A stretch of DNA of 46,502 nucleotides from Actinomycetes bacterium (GCA_021372825.1 JAJFTR010000030.1:1-46502); one strand, 5' to 3'; shown: positions 6,852 through 17,191, counted from the first letter of the stretch. Translations and numbers: made by a program. Notes: generated from the sequence alone by a model not told the origin.

Positions 6852-8762
6852 TTATGCAAGCCTCCGGATCGCCTCGGCGATGCCGGAAGCGTCCAGCCCG
6901 GCCGAGGCCAGCACGTCCGATGCGCTTCCCGATGATCGGTAAGCATCCACACCATGTGGAAGGATGCGCGGCGCGCCTCCTGCGCGTGCAGCGGACTCAG
7001 CTACGGTCGCCCACAGACCCGTCCGCCAGTGATGGTCCTCGACGCACAGGACCCATGGCGATTGCGCCGCACGCTTCAGGGCTGCCTTGTCGATCTCCAG
7101 CGGAGTAGACACGATTCCGACGGCGACGTGCACTCCTTCGCCTGCCAGCACGTCCGCGGCGGTGAGCGCCGCGTGTACCGGCGTCCCCATCACCAGGACC
7201 GTACCCGCATCGCCTTCGCGCACCCACTCGACTGCGCCGTAGACGAACTCGTAATCCCCTCCGAACAGCGGTGACCCGTCCTTCTCGGCGATCACCGGCG
7301 CCTTTGAGCGACCGAGCGCGATGGCGATGTTGCCGCCGACCGTACTCATGGAGCGCACCGACCTGTCAGTCTGATTGGGATCGGCGGGGACCACGACCTT
7401 CCAACCGAACAGGTTCCTGAACGCTCCCACGTAGTCGAGACACTGGTGCGTCTTGCCATCTTCCCCCACATCCAAGCCACAGTGCGTGAGGACAAGCTTC
7501 ACGTTCGTGGAGTTGATGTCGTTCAGGCGCTGTTGGTTGAAGACCTCATCGACTCCGAAGACACCGAAATCCGCCCAATACGTCGCCACGCCAGTGATGG
7601 ACAGTGCGCCGGCGACGGTCGCAGCGTTATGCTCACCTACTCCACATTCAACGAAGCTCGCCGGGCGTGCGGCTGCAAGAGCGTCTGTCTTCACCGAGAC
7701 CGCCAGGTCGCAGTCGAGCACCGCCATGGGCTTGCTGGGATTGGCCGATGCGAGGTCCGTGAGGGCCGAGCCCCATGCCGATCGATTATCGGTGAGGGTG
7801 CCTGCCGCATATTCTCGCGGCTTTCCCGGCGCAAGATCCACGCGCGGGTCGTGGAGCTCGCGAGAGGTCGTCAGCGGCGGGTGAGCGCGCAAAGCGCGGT
7901 AGTGATCGAACCGGTCGGCGAGGCCCAGCTCCGCCATGGCACGAGCGTACTCCTCGCGAGTAAGACCACGGCCGTGATACTCGGCCTGACCTTCCATGAA
8001 CGAGACGCCCTTGCCTATCGTCGTATGCGCGATCACGGCTGTCGGCCGCTCCTTGTCCGCCACCGCAGCCGCGAGAGCCTGATAGAGCGCGGGGATGTCA
8101 TGGCCATCCACTTCGAGGACGCTCCAGCCATCCGCACGATAGTCGTCGGCCACCCGGACCGGCATCACATCGGCCGTGTGCCCCGAGATCTGGATGCCGT
8201 TAAGGTCCACGACCACGGTAAGGTCGCTCAGACGTTCCTTGGTTGCAAGGCGACGCGCTTCGGCGACCTGACCTTTGTGCTGCTCGCCGTCACTCATCGC
8301 CACGAAGGTGTGCCAGCCCAGCCCTGTAAGGCGCGCACCCAGCGCGAAACCAACGCCCGCCGATAGTCCCTGCCCAAGGTTCCCGCTACTCCACTCGACA
8401 CCTGGCACCGATCGTTCAACATGCCCCTCGAAGGGGCTGCCGGCCTGACGGAAGTGTGCGATCGCATCGTCAAGATCGAAGAAGCCTCGCTCGCCGAGGA
8501 CCGCATAGACACCAGGCGATGTGTGTCCATGACTCACGACGATCCGGTCGCGTGCGGGTGCTTCAGGGTGCGCCGGGTCGACGTTTGCGAAGTTCCATAG
8601 AAGCAGATACGTCTCGAGCGACGAGAGCGAGCCGCCAGGGTGGCCGCTCGCTGCGACAGAGGTCATCGTCAGGACCGCGCCGCGCAGCCTCCTCGCCCGC
8701 TCGCTCAGCTCTCCGGCCGCCTCTGGATCGAGCGACGGTGCCTGAAAACCTCTTGTGTCCAT
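6852..8762 (-). CDS. tkt: Transketolase (full-length, fused N and C halves)
   Basis: 636-aa thiamine-diphosphate enzyme of the non-oxidative pentose phosphate pathway, transferring two-carbon units between sugar phosphates. The N-terminal half has SHGHTSPGVYAVL and GNLGQGLSAGVGFALG, then a cofactor-binding stretch around SDGEQHKGQ. The C-terminal half starts near residue 315 and contains the catalytic-Glu region (GVGEHNAATVAGAL) and a transketolase C-terminal domain. SHGHxxPxVYA resembles the split archaeal/actinobacterial type whose two subunits are here one chain. Start at 8762 is set by GAGGAG 7 bases upstream; a further in-frame start at 8795 lacks this. Divergent from the inositol-monophosphatase-like gene. 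Confidence 0.9.
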   Translation of the reverse strand: MDTRGFQAPSLDPEAAGELSERARRLRGAVLTMTSVAASGHPGGSLSSLETYLLLWNFANVDPAHPEAPARDRIVVSHGHTSPGVYAVLGERGFFDLDDAIAHFRQAGSPFEGHVERSVPGVEWSSGNLGQGLSAGVGFALGARLTGLGWHTFVAMSDGEQHKGQVAEARRLATKERLSDLTVVVDLNGIQISGHTADVMPVRVADDYRADGWSVLEVDGHDIPALYQALAAAVADKERPTAVIAHTTIGKGVSFMEGQAEYHGRGLTREEYARAMAELGLADRFDHYRALRAHPPLTTSRELHDPRVDLAPGKPREYAAGTLTDNRSAWGSALTDLASANPSKPMAVLDCDLAVSVKTDALAAARPASFVECGVGEHNAATVAGALSITGVATYWADFGVFGVDEVFNQQRLNDINSTNVKLVLTHCGLDVGEDGKTHQCLDYVGAFRNLFGWKVVVPADPNQTDRSVRSMSTVGGNIAIALGRSKAPVIAEKDGSPLFGGDYEFVYGAVEWVREGDAGTVLVMGTPVHAALTAADVLAGEGVHVAVGIVSTPLEIDKAALKRAAQSPWVLCVEDHHWRTGLWATVAESAARAGGAPRILPHGVDAYRSSGSASDVLASAGLDASGIAEAIRRLA

Positions 8763-8843
8763 GGTCTTCTCCTCGCGACAGTCCCACGCATGCACCTCGA
8801 ACGGCTACACTCAAGATACCCGAACCTGCCTTACGGAGGCCCC

Positions 8844-9641
8844 ATGGATCACGTGCTTGAAACCGCGGTCGCTGCCGCGCGCGCGGGCGGCGAGGTGCTT
8901 CGCGCCAGACTCCGCCACATAGGAAGGGTACGAGCTAAGACCAACGAGTTCGATGTCGTCACGGACACAGACATCGCCGCGGGCGTCGAGGTCGTGCGCA
9001 CGATCCTAGAGCGCGACCCTAACGCGGTGATCGTCATCGAGGAGCCCGAGGTGTACGAGATCACGGGCATCGATGAAGGAACGCTTGACGCGGAACGCGT
9101 GTGGGTGATCGACCCACTCGACGGCACGACATCTTACGTTCACGGCTTCCCCTGCTACTCGACGAGCGTGGCGTTGCTCGAGGACGGACAGCCTGTCGCC
9201 GGGGCCGTCTACAACGTGCCCCTGGATGAGGTCACCTATGCTGCACGCGGCCAGGGCGCATTCCTCGCGGACACGTGCCTGCATTGCACCGACGCCGACG
9301 ACCTTACGCACTCCTTGGTGATCACCGGTTTTCCCTACGACCGTGGCGAGCTCTTGACGCGGCAGATGGAGGTCTTCTCGGCCATCGTGCCCATCGCAGA
9401 GGGCGTCAGGCGTGACGGCTCGGCGGCAGTGGATTGCTGCCACGTCGCCGCGGGTCGTGCGGACGCCTTCTGGGAGTTCGGACTCAAGCCGTGGGACATG
9501 GCCGCGGGCGTCATCGCCCTCCGTGAGGCCGGCGCGACCGTCACAGGTATCGACGGTGAGCCCTGGACGGCACGGTCGACAGGCATCATCGCCGCCGGAC
9601 CGAATCTCCATGGCATCCTGACACGCATCATCTGCGCATAG
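8844..9641 (+). CDS. Inositol-monophosphatase family phosphatase
   Basis: 265-aa Mg-dependent phosphatase (SuhB/CysQ/FBPase-like superfamily). Motifs in order: VIEEPE (near 61-66, metal-binding Glu), WVIDPLDGTTSYVHG (near 89-103, metal and phosphate site) and WDMAAGVIALREAGA (near 220-234, third metal Asp). Start at 8844 follows ACGGAGGC by three bases (Shine-Dalgarno core 5-8 bases off). Substrate could be inositol-1-phosphate, PAP or a sugar bisphosphate; the sequence does not decide it. It is convergent with the first hemY copy and divergent from transketolase. Confidence 0.88.
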   Translation: MDHVLETAVAAARAGGEVLRARLRHIGRVRAKTNEFDVVTDTDIAAGVEVVRTILERDPNAVIVIEEPEVYEITGIDEGTLDAERVWVIDPLDGTTSYVHGFPCYSTSVALLEDGQPVAGAVYNVPLDEVTYAARGQGAFLADTCLHCTDADDLTHSLVITGFPYDRGELLTRQMEVFSAIVPIAEGVRRDGSAAVDCCHVAAGRADAFWEFGLKPWDMAAGVIALREAGATVTGIDGEPWTARSTGIIAAGPNLHGILTRIICA

Positions 9642-9687
9642 GTCTAGGGCCGTCAGGCGCAGGATGGGTCAAAGCACCTGACGAGGC

Positions 9688-11178
9688 CTAGGAGCGGTCC
9701 TCTTCAAGGTCGATACCCCACTCGCCCAAGATCTTGGTGACGGCGCGTTCCCCGCTCTCGATACAGTTGGGGACACCCACCCCGCGGTACGCTCCTCCCG
9801 CAACACCGAGACCACGCACCTGGCCGACCTGGCGCTCGATCTCATCCACACGGTCTAGATGGCCGAGGGTGTACTGCGGCATCCCGCCATTCCATCTGAA
9901 CACCTCGGCGAATATCGGCTCCGCATCAGGCCGCATACCGAGAAGCTCCACGAGCTCGTGGTGCACTGTGTCGATGAGTTCCTCATCGCTGGCCTCAAGG
10001 AGGTGCTGATTGAGAGGCCCTCCGATGAAGCCACGCAGCAGGACCCTCCCTTCGGGTGCCTTGTCGGACCACTTGGAGGAGGAGAGCGTCACGGCAAGTA
10101 TCGGCCTTCTCTCCACGAGCGGCGCGAGGATGCCGAACCATCTCTGGTCGAACGGGCAGTCCTCGGCACGGAAGGCCATCGGCACGGTGGCCGATGAGGA
10201 ACAGGGGATGGTCGCGAGTAAGTCCGCGATACCGGTGTCGACGTCGCGCAGAAGCTTCTCGGCCGCCCACGCCTCCGTCGCCACGATGAGAGCGTCTCCC
10301 TCAAGGACCTCGCCGGTCTCAAGCGCGACCGACCACGTTCCGTCAGTCTTGGCTACACCAGTGACCGCTGCCCCGGTGCGGATGCGCTCCTGGCCGATCG
10401 CGTCTGCCATCGCGAGCGCGAGCTGCTGCATACCGCGATCGAAAGTGTTGAAGAAGGTCTTCGGCGCGTCGCCTGGCTTCGGAGGATACGTCTTCTTCAT
10501 CGCCTCGGCCTGCTTGCGCTGATGGAGCATCCCTCTCACCACGGAGCCGAACTGCTGCTCCATCTCCAGGAGGTTGGGGAATGTCGCTGCTAGCGACATC
10601 TGGGTGGGTTCGCTTGCGTGCACCCCTCCCACAAGCGGTTCGGCCACACGGTCCAGACATTCGCGTCCCATCCGGCGGACGACGAAGCTCTCGAGCGTCT
10701 CATCGTGGTCCTGTGCGGTCTCCCCCGGCGCCCACCGCTCCTTGCGCGGGAGCACGAGGTCGAGCCCCATCCGAAGCTTCCCGGGCCACGAGTACAGAGG
10801 CGTGGTCACCAGGGGCATGAGCTTCGTGGGCGCGAACATCATGATGCCATCCGGCATCTCGATCAAGCGATCACCTTTGACGATGAGCGTCTTCTTGTTC
10901 TCATCACGCGCGGGTCGCATCGCCTCAGTGATGCCGAGAAGTCTGGCCATGCGGGCGATCGCGGGCTTGCCGGACACGAAAGCGTCTGACCCCCCATCGA
11001 CGACGTACTCCCCTCCTTCGGGGTCGGGGATGATGTGGGTGGCGAGCTTACCACCGACTCGATCATCACGTTCCACCACGACGCACTCTACGTCGGCTCC
11101 CGCCTCCGCCGCCCGCTGCACTTTGAAAGCCGCACCGAGACCGGCTACCCCGGCGCCTATGATGATGACCCGCTTCAT
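9688..11178 (-). CDS. hemY: Protoporphyrinogen/coproporphyrinogen oxidase, copy 1
   Basis: 496-aa FAD enzyme oxidising a porphyrinogen to porphyrin. N-terminal Rossmann motif GAGVAGLGAA (about 8-17) and an ERDDRVGGKL FAD-binding stretch; C-terminal FAD region around AGGAYRGVGVPNCIESGE. In Gram-positive bacteria this family (HemY/CgoX) usually makes coproporphyrin III. Start at 11178 is chosen for AGGAAGG about 8 bases upstream and because the Rossmann strand starts at residue 2. It lies 41 bp downstream of a paralogue of almost equal length in the same operon, with long shared blocks (for example MPDGIMMFAPTKLMP). The two may differ in substrate or redox partner; this cannot be read from sequence. 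Confidence 0.92.
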   Translation of the reverse strand: MKRVIIIGAGVAGLGAAFKVQRAAEAGADVECVVVERDDRVGGKLATHIIPDPEGGEYVVDGGSDAFVSGKPAIARMARLLGITEAMRPARDENKKTLIVKGDRLIEMPDGIMMFAPTKLMPLVTTPLYSWPGKLRMGLDLVLPRKERWAPGETAQDHDETLESFVVRRMGRECLDRVAEPLVGGVHASEPTQMSLAATFPNLLEMEQQFGSVVRGMLHQRKQAEAMKKTYPPKPGDAPKTFFNTFDRGMQQLALAMADAIGQERIRTGAAVTGVAKTDGTWSVALETGEVLEGDALIVATEAWAAEKLLRDVDTGIADLLATIPCSSSATVPMAFRAEDCPFDQRWFGILAPLVERRPILAVTLSSSKWSDKAPEGRVLLRGFIGGPLNQHLLEASDEELIDTVHHELVELLGMRPDAEPIFAEVFRWNGGMPQYTLGHLDRVDEIERQVGQVRGLGVAGGAYRGVGVPNCIESGERAVTKILGEWGIDLEEDRS

Positions 11179-11219
11179 GCATGATCCTTCCTCTGGACCC
11201 CTCACACGCGTGCGCTCAC

Positions 11220-12728
11220 TCAGCGGACTGACCCGTCATCCGAAGCGGTGTCTGCGTAGTCGACACCAGCGTCCCGCAGCACTTTGGACGCTGCACGTTC
11301 GCCACTCTCCAACGCGTTAGGCACGCCTACACCACGGTAGGCATTACCAGCAAGGGCAAAACCTGATATCACAGCCTCGCGCGCCTCGATCTCATCGATG
11401 CGGTCGAGGTGGCCGAGGGTGTACTGAGGCATGCCACGATCCCACCTGAAGAGTCTCGCATACAACGGTTGCGCACTCCTGGGCATCCCGAGAAGCTCCA
11501 CAAGCTGTGTGCGAGCAAGTTCCACAAGCGCGTCGTCTGAGCGCTCGAGCACATGCTGGTCACGCGGACCTCCCAAGAATCCTCGCAAGAGCACTGTACC
11601 CTTCGGTGCACGGTCCGGCCATTTTGACGACATGAGCGACACACCCGTCAGCGGCCGATGCTCCACGAGTGGCGAAAGGATGCCGTGCCAGTGACGATCG
11701 AAGGGGCAGTCTGCATCCGCGAATGCCATGACCACCGTCGCAGAAGAGGAGCACGGGATCGACGCGACCAGTTCGCCGATGCGTGCATCTACGGCGGCGG
11801 CCAGAGGCGCCGCGGCCCACGCCTCGGTGGCCACGATCACCGCATCGGCTTCATGCACCTCGCCCGAAGAAAGCGTGACCTTCCAGGCATCCTTTGCCTT
11901 CTCCAGCTTCTGCGCTGTCACCCCCGTCACTATGTGCTCGCGTCCGGCGGCATCGGCCATGCGGTCGGTCAAGTACTGAAGCCCTGGTCTGAACGACGAG
12001 AAGAACGTCCTCTTCGGCTGGCCGGGCTTCGGGGGGTGCTTCTTCCTCATTTCCTCGACCTTCTTGCGCTGGTCGAGGAAGCCGAGGATCAAGGAGCGGT
12101 GCTTCTGCTCCATCTCAAGAAGCATCGGATAGGTCGCCGCAAGTGACATGTCCGTTGGATCAGACCCGTTGACTCCTCCCACGAGTGGCTCAGCCAATCT
12201 GTCGAGACACTCACGACCCATACGCCGCACAACGAATGCCTCAAGACTCTCGTCGTGCTCCTGAGGAGTATCTCCGGGCGCCCATCTCTCCTTGCGCGGG
12301 AGCATGAGGTCGAGCGCCATCCGGAACTTCCCCGGCCACGAGTACAGCGGCGTCGTCACCATGGGCATGAGCTTCGTGGGCGCGAACATCATGATCCCAT
12401 CGGGCATCTGTATGAGCCGACCGTCCTTGACGATGAACGTCTTGCTTGTCTCCTCGTTCGTGCCCGTCTCATCCTGGAGGATTCCCAAGGACCGTGCGAC
12501 TCGATGCACCGCCTGCTTGTCGGTGAGAAAAGAGTCAGATCCTCCATCGGCGATGTACGTGCCGCCGTTTTCGTCACTCCAGCGGTCCGTCCAAAGCTTG
12601 CCACCGAGCCGTTCGTCCTTCTCGATAAGAGTGAACGCCACGTCATGCCCCGCTTCGGAGGCTCGACGCAACCGTAACGCGGCTCCCAAACCTGCGACTC
12701 CACCTCCGACGACCACCACATGCGTCAT
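11220..12728 (-). CDS. hemY: Protoporphyrinogen/coproporphyrinogen oxidase, copy 2
   Basis: 502-aa paralogue of the downstream hemY, upstream in transcription order. It has the Rossmann GGGVAGLGAALRL motif at about 8-20, the EKDERLGGKL stretch and the C-terminal FAD region AGNAYRGVGVPNALESGE. Start at 12728 is set by GAGGAG 7 bases before ATG and by the Rossmann fold starting at residue 3; the longer open frame to 13061 overlaps hemH antisense to nothing recognisable. The copies share most motifs but differ throughout by many substitutions, so this is an old tandem duplication and not an assembly repeat. Confidence 0.92.
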   Translation of the reverse strand: MTHVVVVGGGVAGLGAALRLRRASEAGHDVAFTLIEKDERLGGKLWTDRWSDENGGTYIADGGSDSFLTDKQAVHRVARSLGILQDETGTNEETSKTFIVKDGRLIQMPDGIMMFAPTKLMPMVTTPLYSWPGKFRMALDLMLPRKERWAPGDTPQEHDESLEAFVVRRMGRECLDRLAEPLVGGVNGSDPTDMSLAATYPMLLEMEQKHRSLILGFLDQRKKVEEMRKKHPPKPGQPKRTFFSSFRPGLQYLTDRMADAAGREHIVTGVTAQKLEKAKDAWKVTLSSGEVHEADAVIVATEAWAAAPLAAAVDARIGELVASIPCSSSATVVMAFADADCPFDRHWHGILSPLVEHRPLTGVSLMSSKWPDRAPKGTVLLRGFLGGPRDQHVLERSDDALVELARTQLVELLGMPRSAQPLYARLFRWDRGMPQYTLGHLDRIDEIEAREAVISGFALAGNAYRGVGVPNALESGERAASKVLRDAGVDYADTASDDGSVR

Positions 12729-12798
12729 GACAGCACTCCTCTGCTCGCCGGCCACATCCGTCACGAGCGGGCGCCTGCCGGAGCGTCCACGCCTTGTC

Positions 12799-13767
12799 CT
12801 AATCCTCGCCGATCGCCGCACGTACCGCCCATGCCACGTCACGCGCAAGCTCGGGCGCGGCATTGGGGATACCGGCCCGCTGAAAGGCCAGTCCGGCGCG
12901 TGCCGCGCGCTGGGACGCCACGATATCCAAATCGTACAGGGTCTCCAGGTGATCGGTCGCGAACCCCAGCGGCACAACGACCACGCCTGAAGCACCCGTT
13001 GCCGCAGCCGCGTCGATGACCTCCCCGACACTCGGACCCAGCCACTGTCCCCCGCGCACACCCTGCGATTGGTAGGCGATCAGCCAAGGATGCGCGCCAT
13101 GTGTCGACCCATACGCCTCGACCCCACCGATCACACGAGACTCACGACCAGCCGGCAATCCCGAAGCGGACGCCACCACGTCTGCGACACGCCTCAACCC
13201 ATCCACGTACGACCTGTCGGCATCGGCCTCGGTGAGCGGCAGACTGTGCGCCGAGAAGACCAGCAGCGCCCCAGGCGCGGCACACTCGAGCGCCCTGCGC
13301 GCTGAGGCGGAGAAAAGATCGACAAAGGCCGGTAGTTGCGAGAGTGGCGGCGCCTCGTAGACCGTCATCCCCGGATAAGCAGCAGCGGCCGCCGCGAACG
13401 CGGAGCGGTACTCGCGATGTGTGACCTGGGTTTCGAACGGAGAGAGAGTCACCATCACCACTTGCTGCACCCCGGATTCAGCCAACCGTCGAACGGCCTC
13501 GGCAATATCGGGATCGCTGTATCGCATGCCCACCTCGACAAACGCGTCGACACCGCCAGCGGCAAGAGATCGTGCGACTTCCTTCCCCAGCTGCCGTGCG
13601 ATATCCAGAAGCGGCGAGCGGCCGCCGATGGCCTCGTAGCGCCTGCACACCTCCTCGAGTACGGCAGGGGTTGGCGTCTGACCGATCAGTTCGCGCATGA
13701 ACGGCCCGACAGCCTCGAGAGAGTCGGGTGCGCCGAATCCGACGATCAGGACACCTACACGTCGCAT
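12799..13767 (-). CDS. hemH: Ferrochelatase (HemH/CpfC)
   Basis: 322-aa chelatase inserting Fe2+ into proto- or coproporphyrin. N-terminal VGVLIVGFGAPDS (4-16). The catalytic-His motif reads FSAHSLPLTEAD (near 160) and the conserved acidic helix reads PLGFATDHLETLYDLD (near 270-285). It starts directly after the hemE stop (no gap) and is followed 70 bp later by hemY copy 2. Neighbours hemE and two hemY genes make a late-haem operon. Presence of HemY-type oxidase plus this gene is compatible with the Gram-positive coproporphyrin route; the last enzyme of that route (ChdC) is not in the window. Confidence 0.95.
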   Translation of the reverse strand: MRRVGVLIVGFGAPDSLEAVGPFMRELIGQTPTPAVLEEVCRRYEAIGGRSPLLDIARQLGKEVARSLAAGGVDAFVEVGMRYSDPDIAEAVRRLAESGVQQVVMVTLSPFETQVTHREYRSAFAAAAAAYPGMTVYEAPPLSQLPAFVDLFSASARRALECAAPGALLVFSAHSLPLTEADADRSYVDGLRRVADVVASASGLPAGRESRVIGGVEAYGSTHGAHPWLIAYQSQGVRGGQWLGPSVGEVIDAAAATGASGVVVVPLGFATDHLETLYDLDIVASQRAARAGLAFQRAGIPNAAPELARDVAWAVRAAIGED

Positions 13768-14838
13768 CTAGCGGCCCGCACGTATCCGCTCGGAATGCTC
13801 GTGCACGAACCTGATCATCGTCTGCGCCTTAGCGGGGTCACTCGTCTTGTGGATGCCATGGCCGAGGTTGAAGATGTGTCCCGGTCTCGTCCCCACAGCC
13901 TCCAGTATGGCCACCACCATCCGCTCGAGCTCCTCGTCAGGAGCGAACAGCGCCGCCGGGTCGAGGTTCCCCTGTATCGCAAACCGCGCATCGACCTGCT
14001 CGACAACGTGCGTCATGTCCATGCGCCAGTCCACGCCGATGACATCGCCACCCGCTTCTTGGGCGAGGTCGAGCATCGAGGTGGCGCCGTTCGGGAAGTG
14101 GATGACTGGGACACCCCCTGGTACGGCCTTCTCGCCGTACTCCACCAGCGCATCGATCACCCGCTTGGTGTATGGAAGCACCGAACGTTCGTAATCTCGC
14201 GGAGCCACATAGCCGACCCAGCTGTCGAACAACTGTATCGCTTGCGCGCCCGCATCGATCTGAGCAGTCAGGTACGCGATCACGGTGTCGCTGATCTTTG
14301 TCATCAGCTCGTCCCAGACCGCTGGTTCACCCCACATGAGAGCCTTGGTGTGCTCGTAGTCGCGAGTCCCGTGACCCTCCACCATGTAACTCGCTAGCGT
14401 GAAAGGTGCTCCACCGAATCCGATAAGAGGGACTTTGTGCTCGAGCTCGCCGCGAAGTATGCGCAGCGCCTCCATCACGTATCCCGTGTCTTCAAGAGGG
14501 TCGGAAACGCGCAACCGGTGCACGTCTGTGGCCGTTCTCACGGGGCTATGGATGATCGGCCCCTCGCCCTTCGCGAACTCAAGGTCGAGACCCATGCCAG
14601 GCACGACCACAAGGATGTCCGAGAACAGGATCGCCGCATCCACGCCGATGAGGTCGACCGGCTGCATGGTGACCTCTACGGCGAGCTCCGGAGTGCGACA
14701 CATCTCCAAGAAGCCATGCTTCGCCCGGATGGCGCGGTACTCTGGCATGTATCGGCCAGCCTGACGCATCATCCACACCGGCGTGCGTTCGGTCGCCTGG
14801 CGACGGCAGGCGCGCAGGAAGAGATCGTTGAAGGGCAT
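13768..14838 (-). CDS. hemE: Uroporphyrinogen III decarboxylase
   Basis: 356-aa cytosolic enzyme converting uroporphyrinogen III to coproporphyrinogen III. The N-terminal signature PVWMMRQAGRYMPEYR (near 17-32) and later motifs GFGGAPFTLASYMVEG and NLGHGI fit the family at full length. Start at 14838 follows GGAAG; the longer frame from 14871 adds 11 residues with no family match. First gene of the haem operon hemE-hemH-hemY-hemY. A bidirectional-looking hairpin at 14908-14942 separates it from the upstream acetyl-CoA synthetase gene, so transcription of the haem genes probably begins in the 70 bp between; a TAGACT (-10-like) sits at 14873-14878 on the coding strand without an obvious -35. 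Confidence 0.96.
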   Translation of the reverse strand: MPFNDLFLRACRRQATERTPVWMMRQAGRYMPEYRAIRAKHGFLEMCRTPELAVEVTMQPVDLIGVDAAILFSDILVVVPGMGLDLEFAKGEGPIIHSPVRTATDVHRLRVSDPLEDTGYVMEALRILRGELEHKVPLIGFGGAPFTLASYMVEGHGTRDYEHTKALMWGEPAVWDELMTKISDTVIAYLTAQIDAGAQAIQLFDSWVGYVAPRDYERSVLPYTKRVIDALVEYGEKAVPGGVPVIHFPNGATSMLDLAQEAGGDVIGVDWRMDMTHVVEQVDARFAIQGNLDPAALFAPDEELERMVVAILEAVGTRPGHIFNLGHGIHKTSDPAKAQTMIRFVHEHSERIRAGR

Positions 14839-14907
14839 CCAGACTTCCTTTCGGTGCGGAGGGACGCGCATCAGTCTACCACTCTCTTGCCGACTCGGCC
14901 GGACACG

Positions 14908-14942
14908 AGAAGAGCCTCGGACTGCTCGACCGAGGCTCTTCT
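14908..14942 (-). terminator. Terminator hairpin after acetyl-CoA synthetase
   Basis: Perfect 13-bp stem AGAAGAGCCTCGG / CCGAGGCTCTTCT (14908-14920, 14930-14942) with a 9-base loop, 20 bp past the acs stop. It isolates acs from the downstream haem operon. Confidence 0.75.
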
Positions 14943-14962
14943 GTGGGTCCCTGTGCTTTCGC

Positions 14963-16951
14963 TCAGGTTCTAGGCGCGGTATCCAGTATCTTCTTCACGA
15001 TGCTGGGATCAGCGAGTGTTGAGATGTCCCCGAACGCTTCCATGTCGCGCTCCCCTGCCGCGATCTTTCGCAGGATACGACGCATGATCTTACCAGACCG
15101 GGTCTTGGGCAGCTCTGGCACGAAGTGGATGAAGTCAGGTTTGGCGATCGGCCCGATCTCTTCACGGACGTGGCCAGTGAGGATCTTGTTGAGTTGCTCT
15201 GAGGGCTCCTGCCCCTCTCGCAGGATCACGTAGGCGTAGATCCCCTCACCCTTCACGTCGTGTGGATAGCCCACGACCGCCGCCTCCGCGACAGCAGGAT
15301 GGCTCACGAGCGCACTCTCGATCTCGGCGGTACCCATCCGATGGCCCGAGACGTTGATGACGTCGTCCACCCTGCCGAGCATCCAGTAGTAACCGTCCTC
15401 ATCAAGACGTGCGCCGTCTCCGGTGAAGTACTTGCCGGGGAACGCCGAGAAGTAGACCTCCTTCATGCGCTTGTTCTCAGGATCACCCCAGGTGCCTCGG
15501 AGCATACCCGGCCACGGTTTCGTGATGCACAGGCGGCCGCCGCTTCCTACCGGCGTCGGCGTCCCATCTTCGTTCACGACCTCCGGGACGATGCCGAAGA
15601 AGGGACGAGTCGCAGAACCCGGCTTCATGGGAGTACAGCCAGGCAGATTGGTGATCATGTGGCCGCCTGTCTCCGTCTGCCAGTAGGTATCGACGATCGG
15701 GATCTCCTCGCGCCCGATGTTCTTGAAGTACCACATCCATGCCTCAGGGTTGATCGGTTCGCCCACCGTGCCCAGGACACGCAGCGTCGACAGGTCGTAC
15801 TTAGCAGGCCATTCTTCTCCGAGCTTCATAAGAGACCTGATCGACGTCGGAGCAGTGTAGAACTGGTTCACCCCATGCTTCTCGACGACTTCCCAGAACC
15901 GGCCAGCGTCGGGATAGGTCGGGATGCCTTCGAACATGACGGACGTTGCGCCGACGCAGAGCGGTCCATAGACGATGTAGCTGTGGCCGGTGACCCATCC
16001 GATGTCCGCGGTACACCAGAAGACGTCCTCGTCGTGGTAGTCGAACGTGTAGCGGAAGGTGGTCGCAGCGTAGAGCAAGTACCCACCGGACGTGTGGAGC
16101 ACGCCCTTCGGCTTGCCCGTCGAACCGGAGGTGTACAGGATGAAGAGCGGGTCCTCAGCATCGACCCACTCGATGTCACAATGGCGGCCGATGTCATTGG
16201 CACGGACCTCTTCGTGATACCAACGATCGCGGCCCGGCTCCATGTCGACCTGTGTGTGCGCGCGAGAGACCACGATGACCGTCTCGACCGTCGGACACTC
16301 CAGAAGGGCGGTGTCCGCCTCGGCCTTGAGCGGCGTCACACGCCCGCCGCGCAGACCCTCGTCCGCCGTCACGAGAAGCTTTGCGCCGCAATCCTGGATA
16401 CGATCGCGCAGCGCAGCCGCAGAGAACCCGCCGAAGACAACGGAGTGGATCGCACCGATACGAGCACATGCGAGCATGGCGATCGGGAGTTCCGGGATCA
16501 TGGGCAGGTAGATCGCCACTCGATCGCCCTTGCGGATGCCGTACTTCTTCAGGACGTTGGCGAAACGGCACACCTTGTAGTAGAGGGATTGGTACGTGTA
16601 CATCTTCGTACGGCCCTCGTCCGACTCCCAGATGAGAGCAGCCTTGTTGCGGCGCCACCCCTGCAAGTGACGGTCGATGCAGTTGTACGTGACGTTGAGT
16701 TTCCCGCCTTTGAACCACTCGACCCGCGGCACACTGAAGTCGTAGTCCAAGACGGTATCCCACTTCTTCTGCCAGTGGAGCATCTGCTCGGCCATGTCCG
16801 ACCAGAAACCTTCAGGATCTTCGACCGAACGGTTGTAGAGTGCCTCGTACTCCTCCATGGTCTGGATGTGAGCTCGCTGAGACACCCATGCCGGCGGCTT
16901 CACCACCCGCAACTCCGTCGACAGCGTCTCGATAGCCTGTGATTCCGTCAT
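14963..16951 (-). CDS. acsA: Acetyl-CoA synthetase (AMP-forming)
   Basis: 662-aa adenylate-forming enzyme making acetyl-CoA from acetate, ATP and CoA. Adenylation core motifs: [20 protein letters not shown] near 274-293, a [12 protein letters not shown] substrate-pocket motif near 424-435, and the hinge/C-terminal domain with the catalytic Lys in [11 protein letters not shown], the site known to be acetylated in this family. Length and domain order match bacterial Acs closely. Start at 16951 has GGAGG 8 bases upstream. Monocistronic, with a long upstream region (16952-17470) and a terminator at 14908-14942. Confidence 0.96.
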   Translation of the reverse strand: MTESQAIETLSTELRVVKPPAWVSQRAHIQTMEEYEALYNRSVEDPEGFWSDMAEQMLHWQKKWDTVLDYDFSVPRVEWFKGGKLNVTYNCIDRHLQGWRRNKAALIWESDEGRTKMYTYQSLYYKVCRFANVLKKYGIRKGDRVAIYLPMIPELPIAMLACARIGAIHSVVFGGFSAAALRDRIQDCGAKLLVTADEGLRGGRVTPLKAEADTALLECPTVETVIVVSRAHTQVDMEPGRDRWYHEEVRANDIGRHCDIEWVDAEDPLFILYTSGSTGKPKGVLHTSGGYLLYAATTFRYTFDYHDEDVFWCTADIGWVTGHSYIVYGPLCVGATSVMFEGIPTYPDAGRFWEVVEKHGVNQFYTAPTSIRSLMKLGEEWPAKYDLSTLRVLGTVGEPINPEAWMWYFKNIGREEIPIVDTYWQTETGGHMITNLPGCTPMKPGSATRPFFGIVPEVVNEDGTPTPVGSGGRLCITKPWPGMLRGTWGDPENKRMKEVYFSAFPGKYFTGDGARLDEDGYYWMLGRVDDVINVSGHRMGTAEIESALVSHPAVAEAAVVGYPHDVKGEGIYAYVILREGQEPSEQLNKILTGHVREEIGPIAKPDFIHFVPELPKTRSGKIMRRILRKIAAGERDMEAFGDISTLADPSIVKKILDTAPRT

Positions 16952-17191
16952 GCTCTCGCCTCCTTCTCGTGTCTCCCTGTCACCCCAGCGCAGCGCGGTA
17001 CTGGAATGAGATATGAACCGATGACGGGGAGGACTCCCCGCGCCAATCGTACCGGCGTCATACGCGCAGAGGCGAAGAGCTCAGCCGTACGGGTGCATTT
17101 TGTCGGTCAACGGCAAAAGTGTCGCCACTGACCGAATGGGCACCGGAAAAGCACACGCATCTTGCAATCGTCGCGAGGCAGGGGTAACGTG

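Noticed and set aside
9688-12728. The two hemY genes as an assembly duplication
   Set aside because: They differ by substitutions throughout and in spacing and flanks; a duplicate by error would be near identical.
11220-13061. Longer N-terminus for hemY copy 2
   Set aside because: The extra residues are Arg/Trp/Ser-rich, overlap hemH, and the Rossmann motif begins right after the internal ATG at 12728.
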